Assembly: GCA_038246785.1 (NCBI GenBank)
Contig: JBBRVP010000025.1
Coordinates: 1-46,899 of the forward strand
From: JBBRVP01 sp038246785
GTDB taxonomy: Bacteria; Actinomycetota; Actinomycetes; Jiangellales; Jiangellaceae
Direction of reading: 5' to 3'
Length of the DNA stretch: 46,899 nucleotides
Shown: positions 17,269-25,129 of the stretch, piece by piece
Layout: every line of letters starts with the position of its first letter
Numbering within the stretch: the stretch's first letter is position 1
Program-made: the position numbers and the translations under genes
Notes under the pieces: model-generated
Told to the model about the DNA's origin: nothing
Databases searched by the model: none
The model's input: the letters and a program-made list of their open reading frames with translations, nothing else

Positions 17269-17991
17269 GTGGCCGACGGAGGCAGCGACGGGCTCGGCGA
17301 GGTCTGGCGGCAGGTGCTGGCGGTCCAGCCCGCGCCCTCGCGCGAGGTCGTGCTGGGATGTGCGCTGGTCGCGCTGCTGCTCGTCGCCATCCGTCCGGTG
17401 TGGCGGCGTACCCGGCACGTCGTGACGATCGCGCACGAGGCCTCGCACGCCGCCGTCGCGCGGCTGAGCGGTCGGCGGCTGGCCGGCATCCGGCTGCACT
17501 CCGACACCTCCGGGATCATGGTGTCGGTGGGGCGCCGCACCGGCCCCGGGATGGTGCTCACCGTCGCCGCCGGCTACCCCGGTCCGTCGCTGCTGGGGCT
17601 GGCCGCGGCAGCGGTGCTCTCCGCCGGGCACGCGCTGGCGGTGCTGTGGGGGCTGCTCGTGCTGCTCGCCGGGGTGCTGCTGCTGGTCCGCAACCTGTTC
17701 GGCCTGTGGTCGGTGCTCGTGGCCGGGGCTGTCGTGTTCGCCGTGTCGTGGGAGCTGCCGGGGACCTGGCAGTCGGCGTTCGCATACGTCGTCACGTGGT
17801 TCCTGCTGCTGGCCGGACCTCGCGCGGTGGTGGACCTGCAACGCGAACGGCGGCGGGGTCGTGGCGTCGGATCCGATGCCGACCAGCTGGCCCGCCTCAC
17901 CCGCGTGCCCGCCCTGATCTGGGTGGGCGGGTTCCTCGGCGTCACGCTCGGCTGCCTCGGCGCGGGCTCATGGGCCTTGCTTCCCATCTGA
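17269..17991 (+). CDS. M50 family (site-2 protease-like) membrane metallopeptidase
   Basis: A 240-residue integral membrane protein. The zinc motif HEASH (residues 56-60, in VVTIAHEASHAAVARLSGRR) sits just after the first transmembrane helix, as in the M50B branch common in actinomycetes. Four or five further helices follow (LSAGHALAVLWGLLVLLAGV, LWSVLVAGAVVFAVSW, SAFAYVVTWFLLLAG and a last GGFLGVTLGCLGAG). The usual second-half NPDG/LDG ligand is not obvious: NLFGLW occupies a similar place. Whether it cleaves membrane substrates is therefore uncertain. GTG 17269 is the start. A family A palindrome follows the stop. Confidence 0.72.
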   Translation: MADGGSDGLGEVWRQVLAVQPAPSREVVLGCALVALLLVAIRPVWRRTRHVVTIAHEASHAAVARLSGRRLAGIRLHSDTSGIMVSVGRRTGPGMVLTVAAGYPGPSLLGLAAAAVLSAGHALAVLWGLLVLLAGVLLLVRNLFGLWSVLVAGAVVFAVSWELPGTWQSAFAYVVTWFLLLAGPRAVVDLQRERRRGRGVGSDADQLARLTRVPALIWVGGFLGVTLGCLGAGSWALLPI

Positions 17992-18031
17992 CCCGAGGCC
18001 GCGCCACCGGGCCGCTGGTCCGCCCTCCGCG

Positions 18032-18099
18032 CAAGATCGAGTGGAACGCCAGGCCGACACGCCGTCGACGTGTCGTGCCTGGCGTTCCACTCGATCTTG
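18032..18099. repeat. Palindromic element, family A, copy 2
   Basis: Perfect 23-bp arms, 18032-18054 and 18077-18099. The centre also pairs (CGACACG with CGTGTCG), so almost all 68 bases form one hairpin. It lies between the convergent M50 and VOC genes, where it could terminate both, but its relatives elsewhere are not so placed. Confidence 0.95.
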
Positions 18100-18108
18100 G
18101 AGGGACGG

Positions 18109-18525
18109 CTACGACCCCGAGCCCGCGATGTTGACCAGCCAGCTGACGCCGAACTTGTCCACGCACATGCCGAAGGCGTCGCCCCAGGGTGCCTTCTCGA
18201 GCGGCATCGTGACCGTGCCGCCGTCGGACAGCTTGTCCCAGTAGCCGCGCAGCTCAGCCTCGTCCTCGCCGCTGAGCGAGACGGCGTAGTTGGTGCCGGG
18301 CGTCAGCTCCATCGCGTTGGGGGTGTCGGACGCCATCAGCGTCAGCCCGCCGTCCGTGCTCAGCTGCGAGTGCATGATCTTGTCCTGCTCAGCCGGGTCC
18401 TCGCTGGCATGCATCTCGGCGAACGTGCTGGTGGTCAGCTCGCCGCCGAACACCGAATGGTAGAAGTCCATCGCCTCGCGAGCGGTGTCGCGGAAGCTCA
18501 GGTACGGGTTGAGTCGTGTGGTCAT
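18109..18525 (-). CDS. VOC family protein (PhnB/glyoxalase-like)
   Basis: A 138-residue protein of the PhnB-like branch of the vicinal oxygen chelate superfamily: RLNPYLSFRDTAREAMDFYH (N-terminal 'F.G.A.EA..FY'), SVFGGELTTSTFAEM, HSQLSTDGGLTLMASD and PLEKAPWGDAFGMCVDKFGV, ending in WLVNIAG. Members of this branch are often mis-named 3-demethylubiquinone methyltransferases, and their function is mostly unknown. The ATG at 18525 has a clear GAGGAG site upstream. The gene ends ten bases from a family A palindrome. Confidence 0.85.
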   Translation of the reverse strand: MTTRLNPYLSFRDTAREAMDFYHSVFGGELTTSTFAEMHASEDPAEQDKIMHSQLSTDGGLTLMASDTPNAMELTPGTNYAVSLSGEDEAELRGYWDKLSDGGTVTMPLEKAPWGDAFGMCVDKFGVSWLVNIAGSGS

Positions 18526-18676
18526 GGGGGCTCCTCGCCTCGTTGGGGTGTTGCCAGTGTGGACCGTCGGGCTCGGGCAGATCCATCGGTCCGGCCGAGC
18601 GGACTTGGGAACCCGGCCGTCTTGGTCAGCGCGCGCACGGGGGAGGATGATCGCAGAGGGAGACGAAGGGGTTGCC

Positions 18677-19093
18677 ATGCTGCGTGCGGTGCGGATCCGG
18701 CTGGGGGGCGTCGCGACCGCCGCGCTGTGCCTGGCAGCCGTGATGGGGATCGCGCTCCTTGTCTTGGGGTTCGCCCCGCTGTACGAAAACGAGGGCGCCT
18801 CCTCCTCGGATGCCCAGGGTCAGTCGCAGGACAGCCTGGTCGCCGTCAACGGACCCGGCGTCCTCGTCGTCCTCGTCGTGCCGCTGCTCGTGACCGCCGC
18901 GGTCTCGTGGGCGCTCTGGCAGGGCGCACGCCGACTGGCCTGGGCGCTCATCGGACTGCTCGGTCTCGGCGCCGCGCTGGCGTTGCTGTCGATCGGTGTG
19001 CTCGTCCTGCCCATCGTCACCGCGCTGGTCGTCGCCTCCGTGTCGGCCGGCACGTCAACGGTCGACGCGCCGGACGCCCAGACCGTGGCCTGA
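18677..19093 (+). CDS. Small integral membrane protein
   Basis: A 138-residue protein with three hydrophobic regions: TAALCLAAVMGIALLVLGFA near the N-terminus, VLVVLVVPLLVTAAVSWALW in the middle, and a long ALIGLLGLGAALALLSIGVL region that could hold two helices. A polar loop rich in serine and glutamine (ASSSDAQGQSQDS) separates the first two. ATG 18677 follows GAAGGGG at a good distance. No family is recognised. Confidence 0.65.
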   Translation: MLRAVRIRLGGVATAALCLAAVMGIALLVLGFAPLYENEGASSSDAQGQSQDSLVAVNGPGVLVVLVVPLLVTAAVSWALWQGARRLAWALIGLLGLGAALALLSIGVLVLPIVTALVVASVSAGTSTVDAPDAQTVA

Positions 19094-19189
19094 TCGACGG
19101 GGACCGATCGAGCCGTACGGATTGCCCCTCGCCGAGAGGCATCTCAGCGGCTCCTCACGGCTCTTGCCCTCGAGGGATCGGGGACAGCC

Positions 19190-19441
19190 ATGGACCACCA
19201 CGTTTCGACAATGCGGCACGGCCACCTGGACGCCGCGGGACTCGACGACGCCGAGCGGCTCCACGAGCACCTGGTGCGCGACCACCACCGCGCGCGGCAC
19301 GAGCTCGACGGGCTGCCGCTGGACGCCGTGCACGAGCTCGAGCACTTCGACCAGTCGCTGGGCATGCTGGCTCTGCAGCACGCGCACGCAGCTCCGGTCG
19401 GCTGGGCGGCCGGCTACTCCCGCCAGGCCCGGGTGGCCTGA
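19190..19441 (+). CDS. Small hypothetical protein, His/Glu-rich
   Basis: An 83-residue soluble protein, rich in histidine and acidic residues: LDDAERLHEHLVRDHHRARH, then LDAVHELEHFDQSLGML. It is predicted to be mostly alpha-helical. The plausible site GAGGGATCGGGG lies upstream of ATG 19190. Its end overlaps the end of the aldo/keto reductase on the other strand by 28 bases. No family recognised; moderately likely to be real because no better reading covers 19100-19410. Confidence 0.5.
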   Translation: MDHHVSTMRHGHLDAAGLDDAERLHEHLVRDHHRARHELDGLPLDAVHELEHFDQSLGMLALQHAHAAPVGWAAGYSRQARVA

Positions 19442-20373
19442 GCGAGCGCATCGACCTCGTCACGGGCGAGGCCGAACGACAGCGCTTGCGCGTTGGCGGC
19501 GGCCTGCCGGCCGTTCTTGGCCCCGGGGATGGGCAGCACGACATCGTCCTCGACCAGCCAGCGCAGGGCCACCTGCGCGGGGCCGCGATCGTGCCGCTCG
19601 CCGATCTCCCGCAGCAGCTCGACCACCGGCCGCACGGCGTCCGGCGCTCCGCCCCGGAAGGAGCGCGTGAAGCGGCGCAATCCCCTGGGCCGGACGTCCG
19701 CGAGGTACTTCCCGCTGAGGGCACCGCTGGCCAACGGCTGGTAGGCGATGAGGGTCACCCCCAGCTCGCGGCAGGTGTCCAGCACACCGTCGGTCTCCGG
19801 CTGCCGGTGCAGCAGCGAGTACTGCACCTGGTTGGACGCCAGCGGTACGCCGCGGTCGGCGAGGGCGGCGGCCGCCGTGCGCATCTGCTCGGCCGAGTAG
19901 TTGCTCACGCCGATCGCGCGGACCTTGCCGGCGGCGACGGCGTCGGCGAGCAAACCCATCAGCTGGGCGATGTCAACCCACCGTGTCGGGTAGTGGTGCT
20001 GGTACAGGTCGACCGAGCCTCGTCGCAGCCGGGCCAGGCTCGCCTCGAGCGCCCGTGGCAGGTCCCTGGCGCGCGACCGCAGGGCGGGCGGGAACTTCGT
20101 TGCGATCAGCGCGGCGGTGCCCGCGGCCAGCTCGCCCAGTCGACGCTCGGAGGCACCGCCGCTGTACATCGCCGCGGTGTCGAACAGCGTCACGCCGGCC
20201 GCGAGGCTGACCTCGAAGGCGCGGGCCTCCTCGGCGGCACTGTCCGCGCCGCCGTACGACAGCTTCGCCGGGCTCAGCCTCGACAGCCCGGACGCCTCGC
20301 CCCAGGTCATGGTGCCGACTCCGAGGCGCGGCACCTGCAGGTCGGACCGGCCCAGCGACTGCATACCGCTCAT
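19414..20373 (-). CDS. Aldo/keto reductase
   Basis: A 319-residue NADPH-dependent oxidoreductase of the AKR superfamily, cytosolic TIM barrel. Features are LGVGTMTWGEA at the N-terminus, GVTLFDTAAMYSGGASERRL (catalytic Asp and Tyr), LIATKFPP (catalytic Lys), VDLYQHHYPTRWVD (the His position, here with a Tyr nearby), AIGVSNYSAEQM and the C-terminal cofactor segment LPIPGAKNGRQAAANAQALS. The start ATG 20373 has a very strong GAGGAGGAG ribosome site. It is complete, unlike the remnant at 3990-4244. Its carbonyl substrate cannot be predicted. Confidence 0.92.
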   Translation of the reverse strand: MSGMQSLGRSDLQVPRLGVGTMTWGEASGLSRLSPAKLSYGGADSAAEEARAFEVSLAAGVTLFDTAAMYSGGASERRLGELAAGTAALIATKFPPALRSRARDLPRALEASLARLRRGSVDLYQHHYPTRWVDIAQLMGLLADAVAAGKVRAIGVSNYSAEQMRTAAAALADRGVPLASNQVQYSLLHRQPETDGVLDTCRELGVTLIAYQPLASGALSGKYLADVRPRGLRRFTRSFRGGAPDAVRPVVELLREIGERHDRGPAQVALRWLVEDDVVLPIPGAKNGRQAAANAQALSFGLARDEVDALAQATRAWRE

Positions 20374-20469
20374 CAGCTCCTCCTCGGTCCCGCACCCGTG
20401 CCAGCCATGGTGCCTGAGCCGTGTGAGCGGGCGTGGACGCCGACGCGCAGCGGTACCACGATCGTCGCT

Positions 20470-21024
20470 ATGACCGACGACCCCGCTGCCCCGCCGCCCG
20501 TCGCAACGTCGCCCGTCTGGCCGGTCCCGCGGGCGACGGTGACCCCGCGGCACGGCGACGAGCGGGCGATGCTCAACGGCTACCTCGACCACTACCGCGA
20601 GACGCTGGCCCTCAAGTGCGCGGGCGTGCCGCCCGAGCGGCTGTCCGAGCGCAGCGCGCCGCCGTCGACGATGAGCCTGCACGGGCTGGTGCGCCACCTC
20701 GCCGGGGTCGAGCGCTGGTGGTTCGCGATCAACTTCGCCGGGCAGCCGCTGCCGATGCTGCATTACTCCGACGACGACCCGGATCAGGACTTCGATCGCC
20801 TGGACGGCGACCCGCTGGCGGCGCTCGACGTGTGGCGGGGGGAGTGCGATCGCTCCCGGCGGATCGTCGAGTCCGCCGACTCGCTGGACCAGGTAGGGGC
20901 CGTCGAGCGCGGCGGGACGTACTCGTTGCGCTGGCTCATGCTCCGCATGATCACCGAGTACGCCCAGCACGACGGTCACGCCGATCTCCTGCGTGAGGGC
21001 ATCGACGGCGCCGTGGGTGCCTGA
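20470..21024 (+). CDS. DinB family protein (DUF664 type)
   Basis: A 184-residue four-helix-bundle protein. Recognisable are MLNGYLDHYRETLALKCAGV, SLHGLVRHLAGVERWWFAIN (first histidine ligand, in the 'LVRHLA..E..WF' motif) and MLRMITEYAQHDGHADLLRE (the paired HxxH late in the protein). These are the metal ligands of the DinB/YfiT superfamily, which often use mycothiol in actinomycetes. The start is ATG 20470; the preceding AKR gene is divergent. It is 42 bases upstream of the PPOX-type gene, possibly in one transcript. Confidence 0.87.
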   Translation: MTDDPAAPPPVATSPVWPVPRATVTPRHGDERAMLNGYLDHYRETLALKCAGVPPERLSERSAPPSTMSLHGLVRHLAGVERWWFAINFAGQPLPMLHYSDDDPDQDFDRLDGDPLAALDVWRGECDRSRRIVESADSLDQVGAVERGGTYSLRWLMLRMITEYAQHDGHADLLREGIDGAVGA

Positions 21025-21066
21025 GCGGCGAACGCACCCTGGCAGCGCTGCATAGGCTGCGTCGTC

Positions 21067-21500
21067 GTGACCCTGTCGGAGAATGCCCGCGAGTTCCTGG
21101 CCGCGCAGCACGCGGCGGCCATGATCACCCTCGGCCCGGGGGACGTGCCCAAGGTCGCGCGGGTGGGGGTCGCCCACGTCGACGGCCGGCTGTGGAGCAG
21201 CGGCACGCGGGGACGCGTGCGCACCCAGCGGCTGCGCAGAGACCCGCGCTGCACGCTCTACGTTCACGCCTCGACATGGGACTGGCTGGCGCTGGAGACC
21301 AGGGTCACCATCCGCGACGGCGACGATGCCCCGGCGCTCAACCTGCGCTGTTCCGTGCCATGCAGGCCCGCCCAGACGGGCCTGTGCTGTGGTACGGGGA
21401 GGAGCTCGACGAAGCCGCGTTCCTGACGCGCATGGCGGAGGAGGAGCGGCTCGTCTACGAGTTCGAGGTGCTGCGCGGCTACGGGACCGCCGCCACATAG
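21067..21500 (+). pseudogene. PPOX-class (F420-type) split-barrel protein, frameshifted
   Basis: The first part, from GTG 21067, reads FLAAQHAAAMITLGPGDVPK, then VARVGVAHVDGRLWSS, RTQRLRRDPRCTLYVHA and WLALETRVTIRDG. This is a typical PPOX-class F420-dependent oxidoreductase of the split-barrel flavin reductase superfamily. After ALNLR (about 21347) the frame breaks. The proper ending continues in another frame as LFRAMQARPDGPVLWYGEEL, then RLVYEFEVLRGYGTAAT to TAG 21498-21500. One missing base, probably a C in CTGCG(C)CTG, explains this. Corrected length is about 144 residues, normal for the family. It is either inactivated or a sequencing error. Confidence 0.83.
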
Positions 21501-21503
21501 CGC

Positions 21504-22176
21504 TCAACGCAGCAGCGGGCCGGCGTCGAGGTCGGCGAGCAGGTCGCGCAGCGAGTCGTAGACCTTGGCCGCGCCGGCGCTGGTGAGGTCGCCGACGGAG
21601 AAGCCGCCGGTGCGCAGCCCGACCCCCCCGCATCCCCGCCCGCTCGGCCGCCTCCATGTCCCAGCTGGCGTCGCCGGCCAGGGCGCCGATGCGGCCGCCG
21701 CCCAGCCGCATGGCCGCCGCCACGACGTCCGGGTGCGGTTTGGTCGCCTCGACGTCCTCCGCGGACGTCCAGCCGGCGATCAGGTCGCCGATGCCGAGCA
21801 GCTCGACGTAGTGCTCGGTCTCGCCCGGCTTGCCGGAGGTGGCCAGCACCACCGTGAGCCCGCGCCGGGCGAGCTCGACGACGAGGTCGGCGGCGCCGTC
21901 CAGCGGCCGTACCTCGGTGATGAGCTCACGGAACGCCTCGTCGTGGGCCGCGCGCAGGTCGTCGCCGCAGTCACGCTCGACGTCGTCGCCGAACACGGCC
22001 GGGACCAGCTGGTCGCCGCCCATGCCGACGGCGCGGTGCAGCCGCCACACCGGGACGTCGAGGTCGCGCCCGTGGGCGGCCCGGGCCTAGGCGACGGCGT
22101 GGTGGTAGGTCGAGTCGACGAGCGTGCCGTCGACATCGAGCAGAACGGTGTCCGGAGCCTGCGCAATCTCGCTCAT
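21504..22176 (-). pseudogene. HAD-superfamily hydrolase, nonsense codon and frameshift
   Basis: From ATG 22176 it reads TVLLDVDGTLVDSTYHHAVA, the HAD nucleophile motif DVDGT. Codon 30 is then TAG (22087-22089), where relatives have tryptophan (AVAWARA). The same frame continues with VWRLHRAVGMGGDQLVPAVF, TVVLATSGKPGETEHY (motif II), ATKPHPDVVAAAM (motif III lysine) and LAGDASWDMEAAERAG (motif IV). A run of seven Gs near 21625 is one base too long, and the true end VGLRTGGFSVGDLTSAGAAK continues in another frame to TGA 21504-21506. ATG overlaps the aminotransferase stop (ATGA), so they formed one transcript. Two independent lesions favour real decay. Confidence 0.82.
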
Positions 22177-23525
22177 CCCGTGTAGTGCCGGTCGGCGACC
22201 GCGAGCGCCTCGTCCAGGATCGCCAGCCCGTCCCGGGCCTCGTCGTCGCTGATCGTGCACGGCGGGACGACATGCACGCGGTTGTCGCTGCTGAACGGCA
22301 GCAGGCCGCCCTCCGTGCAGGCCGCGACGAGGGCCTTCATGGCCGGCGAGGTGCCGCCGTACGGTGCCAGCGGCTGCTTGCTCGCCCGGTCGGACACCAG
22401 TTCCAGCGCCCAGAAGACCCCCAGCCCGCGGACCTCGCCGACTACCGGGTGCCGCTCGGCCAGCGCGCGCAGGCCAGGCCCCAGCACCGATTCGCCGATC
22501 CGCCGAGCGTTGGCGACGATGCCCTCGGCGCGCATCGCCGTGATCGTGGCGACGGCGGCGGCGCAGGCGAGGGGGTGGCCGGAGTACGTCAGCCCACCGG
22601 GGTAGGGCCGCTCATCGAAGGTCGCCGCGACGTGATCGCCGAGGACCACGCCGCCGAGCGGCACGTAGCCGGAGGTGACCCCCTTCGCGAACGTCATGAG
22701 GTCGGGCACCACGTCGGGGACGTGGTCGCGGGCCCACCACTGTCCCGTCCGCCCGAAGCCGGCCATCACCTCGTCGAGGACGAGCAGGATGCCGTGCTCG
22801 TCGCAGAGCCGGCGTACGCCGGTGAGGTAGCCCGGCGGCGGCACCATGATCCCTGCGGTGCCAGGGACCGTCTCGAGGACGACGGCCGCGATGGTGGCCG
22901 GCCCCTCCATGCGGATGACGTGCTCGAGGTGGCGCAGCGCGCGCTCGCACTCCTCCTCCTCGGTCTGCGCGGCGAACTCGCTGCGGTAGCGGAACGGTCC
23001 GGAGAAGTGGACGACGCCAGCCCCCCAGGGGTCGCTGGCCCAGCGCCGCGGGTCGCCGGTCATGGTGATCGCCGTCTGGGTGCCGCCGTGGTAGGAGCGG
23101 TAGCGGGTGAGGACCTTGTAGCGGCCGGTGTGCAGGCGCGCCATGCGCACGGCGTTCTCGACCGCCTCCGCACCGCCGTTGGTGAAGAACACCTTGCTCA
23201 TCCCGTCCGGGGCGAGCTCGCTGATGAGGCGGGCAGCCTCCCCGCGTACCCCGACGGCGAACTGCGGTGCGGCCGTGCTCAGCCTGCCGACTTGCTCCTG
23301 GATCGCGGCGACGACCGCGGGGTGCTGGTGGCCGATGTTGGTGAAGACGAGCTGGCTGGAGAAGTCGAGGTAGCGCTTGCCGTCGGGGTCCCAGACGTAG
23401 CTGCCCGCCGCGCCGTCGATCACGAGCGCCGTGCGTCGCGCCTGAGCGCTCCAAGAGTGGAAGACGTGGGTGCGGTCGAGCTCGAGGGCGCGCTCGCCGG
23501 TGGCCGAGGGCAGCACGGAGGTCAC
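22173..23525 (-). CDS. Class III PLP-dependent aminotransferase
   Basis: A 450-residue omega-type aminotransferase. It shows YVWDPDGKRYLDFSSQLVFT, TNGGAEAVENAVRMAR (PLP-phosphate site), YRSYHGGTQTAITMTGDPR, VVLETVPGTAGIMVPP, LLVLDEVMAGFGRTGQWWA (PLP-ring Asp) and PDLMTFAKGVTSGYVPLGG with the Schiff-base lysine at about residue 281. It resembles taurine- or beta-alanine-pyruvate type enzymes, but the substrate cannot be fixed. It starts at GTG 23525 and is followed with a four-base overlap by the damaged HAD gene. A single-copy palindrome (family B) lies in its promoter gap. Confidence 0.92.
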   Translation of the reverse strand: MTSVLPSATGERALELDRTHVFHSWSAQARRTALVIDGAAGSYVWDPDGKRYLDFSSQLVFTNIGHQHPAVVAAIQEQVGRLSTAAPQFAVGVRGEAARLISELAPDGMSKVFFTNGGAEAVENAVRMARLHTGRYKVLTRYRSYHGGTQTAITMTGDPRRWASDPWGAGVVHFSGPFRYRSEFAAQTEEEECERALRHLEHVIRMEGPATIAAVVLETVPGTAGIMVPPPGYLTGVRRLCDEHGILLVLDEVMAGFGRTGQWWARDHVPDVVPDLMTFAKGVTSGYVPLGGVVLGDHVAATFDERPYPGGLTYSGHPLACAAAVATITAMRAEGIVANARRIGESVLGPGLRALAERHPVVGEVRGLGVFWALELVSDRASKQPLAPYGGTSPAMKALVAACTEGGLLPFSSDNRVHVVPPCTISDDEARDGLAILDEALAVADRHYTG

Positions 23526-23594
23526 GGGCTGACGCTAGTGCGTGGACCGCTCCCCAACGCGCGCCGTCCCCGCCCCCGTACCTCTTCTCGCCCC

Positions 23595-23655
23595 GTTGAT
23601 CAAGGAGAAGACCACCTTCCCAGCGGCTCGGAACGTGTTCTTCTCCTTGATCAAC
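23595..23655. repeat. Palindromic element, family B
   Basis: Arms of 20 bases with one mismatch: 23595-23614 (begins GTTGATCAAGGAGAAGA) and 23636-23655 (ends TCTTCTCCTTGATCAAC), around 21 bases. It lies between the divergent aminotransferase and S51 genes. Only one copy is in the window, but size and design match families A and C. Confidence 0.85.
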
Positions 23656-23717
23656 AGGGTCGGGGGGTGGGGAGCGGGGAACGGCGGTGCCGAGCTCTCG
23701 GCGTTAGGTTGCCCTGC

Positions 23718-24443
23718 GTGGACAGGCCGGCGCCGACCCCGGGACCGGTCGCCCTGGTCGGCAGCGGCGAATACCTGCCGGTGATGACCGAGGTGGAGGG
23801 CGCGCTCATCGCAGGGCGGCCGCCGCGCTTCGTCCAGCTGGCGACCGCGGCGGCGCCGGAGGGGCCGGCCTCGCTGGGCCGCTGGCACGCGCTCGGACGC
23901 GCGTCTGCGGAGCGGCTCGGCGTCGAGCAGGTCGTCGTCCCGGTCGTCGACCGGGTCAGCGCGGACGACCCCGGGATCGCCGGACTCGTCGCGGAGGCGG
24001 GCATGGTCTACCTCTCCGGAGGCAACCCGTCTTTCCTGACCGAGACACTGCGCGGTACGGCGGTCTGGGCCGCCATCGAGGCGGCGTGGCGCGCCGGGGC
24101 GGCGCTCGCCGGCTGCAGCGCCGGCGCGATGGCGCTCGGCGCCCGGGTGCTGGGGCTGCGGGCGCCCTGGCACGAGCCGCTGCACGGGCTCGGCGTCGTA
24201 CCCGGCGTCGAGGTCGTGCCGCACTTCGACCGCTTCGCCGGCCGGCTGCCCGACGCGCTCCTGCGCGGGATGGCCGGCCCGCCGCGGGGCACCACGGTCG
24301 TCGGCATCGACGAGGACACCGCGCTCGTCCACGAGGCGGGAACGTGGACCGTCCGCGGCCGCCAGTCGGTGTGGTTGCTCACCGACGACGGACGCGTCGA
24401 GCACCCGAGCGGGTCGACGGTCGACCTGCCGGTTCCGCACTGA
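23718..24443 (+). CDS. Type 1 glutamine amidotransferase-like / peptidase S51 family protein (second copy)
   Basis: A 241-residue cytosolic protein. The S51-like core is clear: VALVGSGEYLPVM, GMVYLSGGNPSFLTETLRG (the GGN loop), ALAGCSAGAMALGARVLGL with nucleophile Ser in GCSAGA, and VEVVPHFDRF followed by GIDEDTALV, which are typical of cyanophycinase-like peptidases. Many such proteins in actinomycetes are uncharacterised, and a peptidase role is only likely. It starts at GTG 23718. It is more distant from the protein at 10021-10668 than a recent duplicate would be. Confidence 0.8.
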   Translation: MDRPAPTPGPVALVGSGEYLPVMTEVEGALIAGRPPRFVQLATAAAPEGPASLGRWHALGRASAERLGVEQVVVPVVDRVSADDPGIAGLVAEAGMVYLSGGNPSFLTETLRGTAVWAAIEAAWRAGAALAGCSAGAMALGARVLGLRAPWHEPLHGLGVVPGVEVVPHFDRFAGRLPDALLRGMAGPPRGTTVVGIDEDTALVHEAGTWTVRGRQSVWLLTDDGRVEHPSGSTVDLPVPH

Positions 24444-24456
24444 CGGTCGCGCAGGG

Positions 24457-24497
24457 CCAGGTCCGCCGACGGGATCGCGCACGGCCCGAGGACCTGG
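24457..24497. terminator. Possible bidirectional terminator
   Basis: An 8-bp inverted repeat, CCAGGTCC (24457-24464) and GGACCTGG (24490-24497), with a 25-base spacer. It lies in the 67-base gap between the convergent S51 and GNAT genes. There is no T tract, so it is tentative. Confidence 0.35.
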
Positions 24498-24510
24498 TCG
24501 TGCCAGCCGC

Positions 24511-25113
24511 TCAGCTCGCAGCGAGCCGCGACGCCAGACTCGCGCGCACGGCCGGCCACTCGGCCGCCAGCACGGAGTAGTAGACGGTGTCTCGCCACGT
24601 GCCGTCGGGCCGGCGCATGTGATGGCGCAGGACGCCCTCGCGTACGGCACCGAGCCGCTCGATCGCCCGCTGCGAGCGCGCGTTGCCAGCGTCGGTCTTC
24701 AGCGCCACGCGCTCCACAGCAAGCTTGTCGAAGGCGTGGCCGAGGAGCAGCAGCTTGGTGGCCGGGTTGACGACGGTGCCCCACACCGAGCGCGCGTACC
24801 AAGTCGAACCCACCTCGAGCCGGCCGTCGGGTACGCAGACGTCCAGGTAGGACGTCGAGCCGAGCACGCGCCCCTCGACGGCGTCGCACACGACCCAGAC
24901 GTACGCCGCCCCACAGGCTGCCGCCGACAGCAGCCCGTCGACGACCCGCGACGTGCTGGCCGCGTCGACGGCCGGCTGCCAGCCGACAACCCAGCGGAAG
25001 ACCTCGGCGGTGCGGTCGGCCGCAGCCGCCCACAGTCCTGGGACGTGACCGCGCTCCAGTGGCTCGAGCCGGACGTGCCGGTCGGCGAGGACAACGGGGT
25101 ACGGGGCGCGCAT
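24511..25113 (-). CDS. GNAT family N-acetyltransferase (RimJ/RimL type)
   Basis: A 200-residue member of the RimJ/RimL branch: VRLEPLERGHVPGLWAAAAD at the start, GSTSYLDVCVPDGRLEVGST, then WGTVVNPATKLLLLGHAFDK (acetyl-CoA site region) and VALKTDAGNARSQRAIERLG, the classic 'N.RS..A.EKLGF' segment, ending with YYSVLAAEWPAVR. Members acetylate protein N-termini, antibiotics or small amines. ATG 25113 lies 16 bases downstream of purA on the same strand, so the two are probably co-transcribed. Confidence 0.9.
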   Translation of the reverse strand: MRAPYPVVLADRHVRLEPLERGHVPGLWAAAADRTAEVFRWVVGWQPAVDAASTSRVVDGLLSAAACGAAYVWVVCDAVEGRVLGSTSYLDVCVPDGRLEVGSTWYARSVWGTVVNPATKLLLLGHAFDKLAVERVALKTDAGNARSQRAIERLGAVREGVLRHHMRRPDGTWRDTVYYSVLAAEWPAVRASLASRLAAS

Positions 25114-25129
25114 CGGACGGACCTGCGGA

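Noticed and set aside
19414..22050. A minus-strand open frame of nearly 880 codons
   Set aside because: It joins the HAD reading, antisense of PPOX and DinB, and the aldo/keto reductase by chance. Only the two ends carry recognisable protein families.
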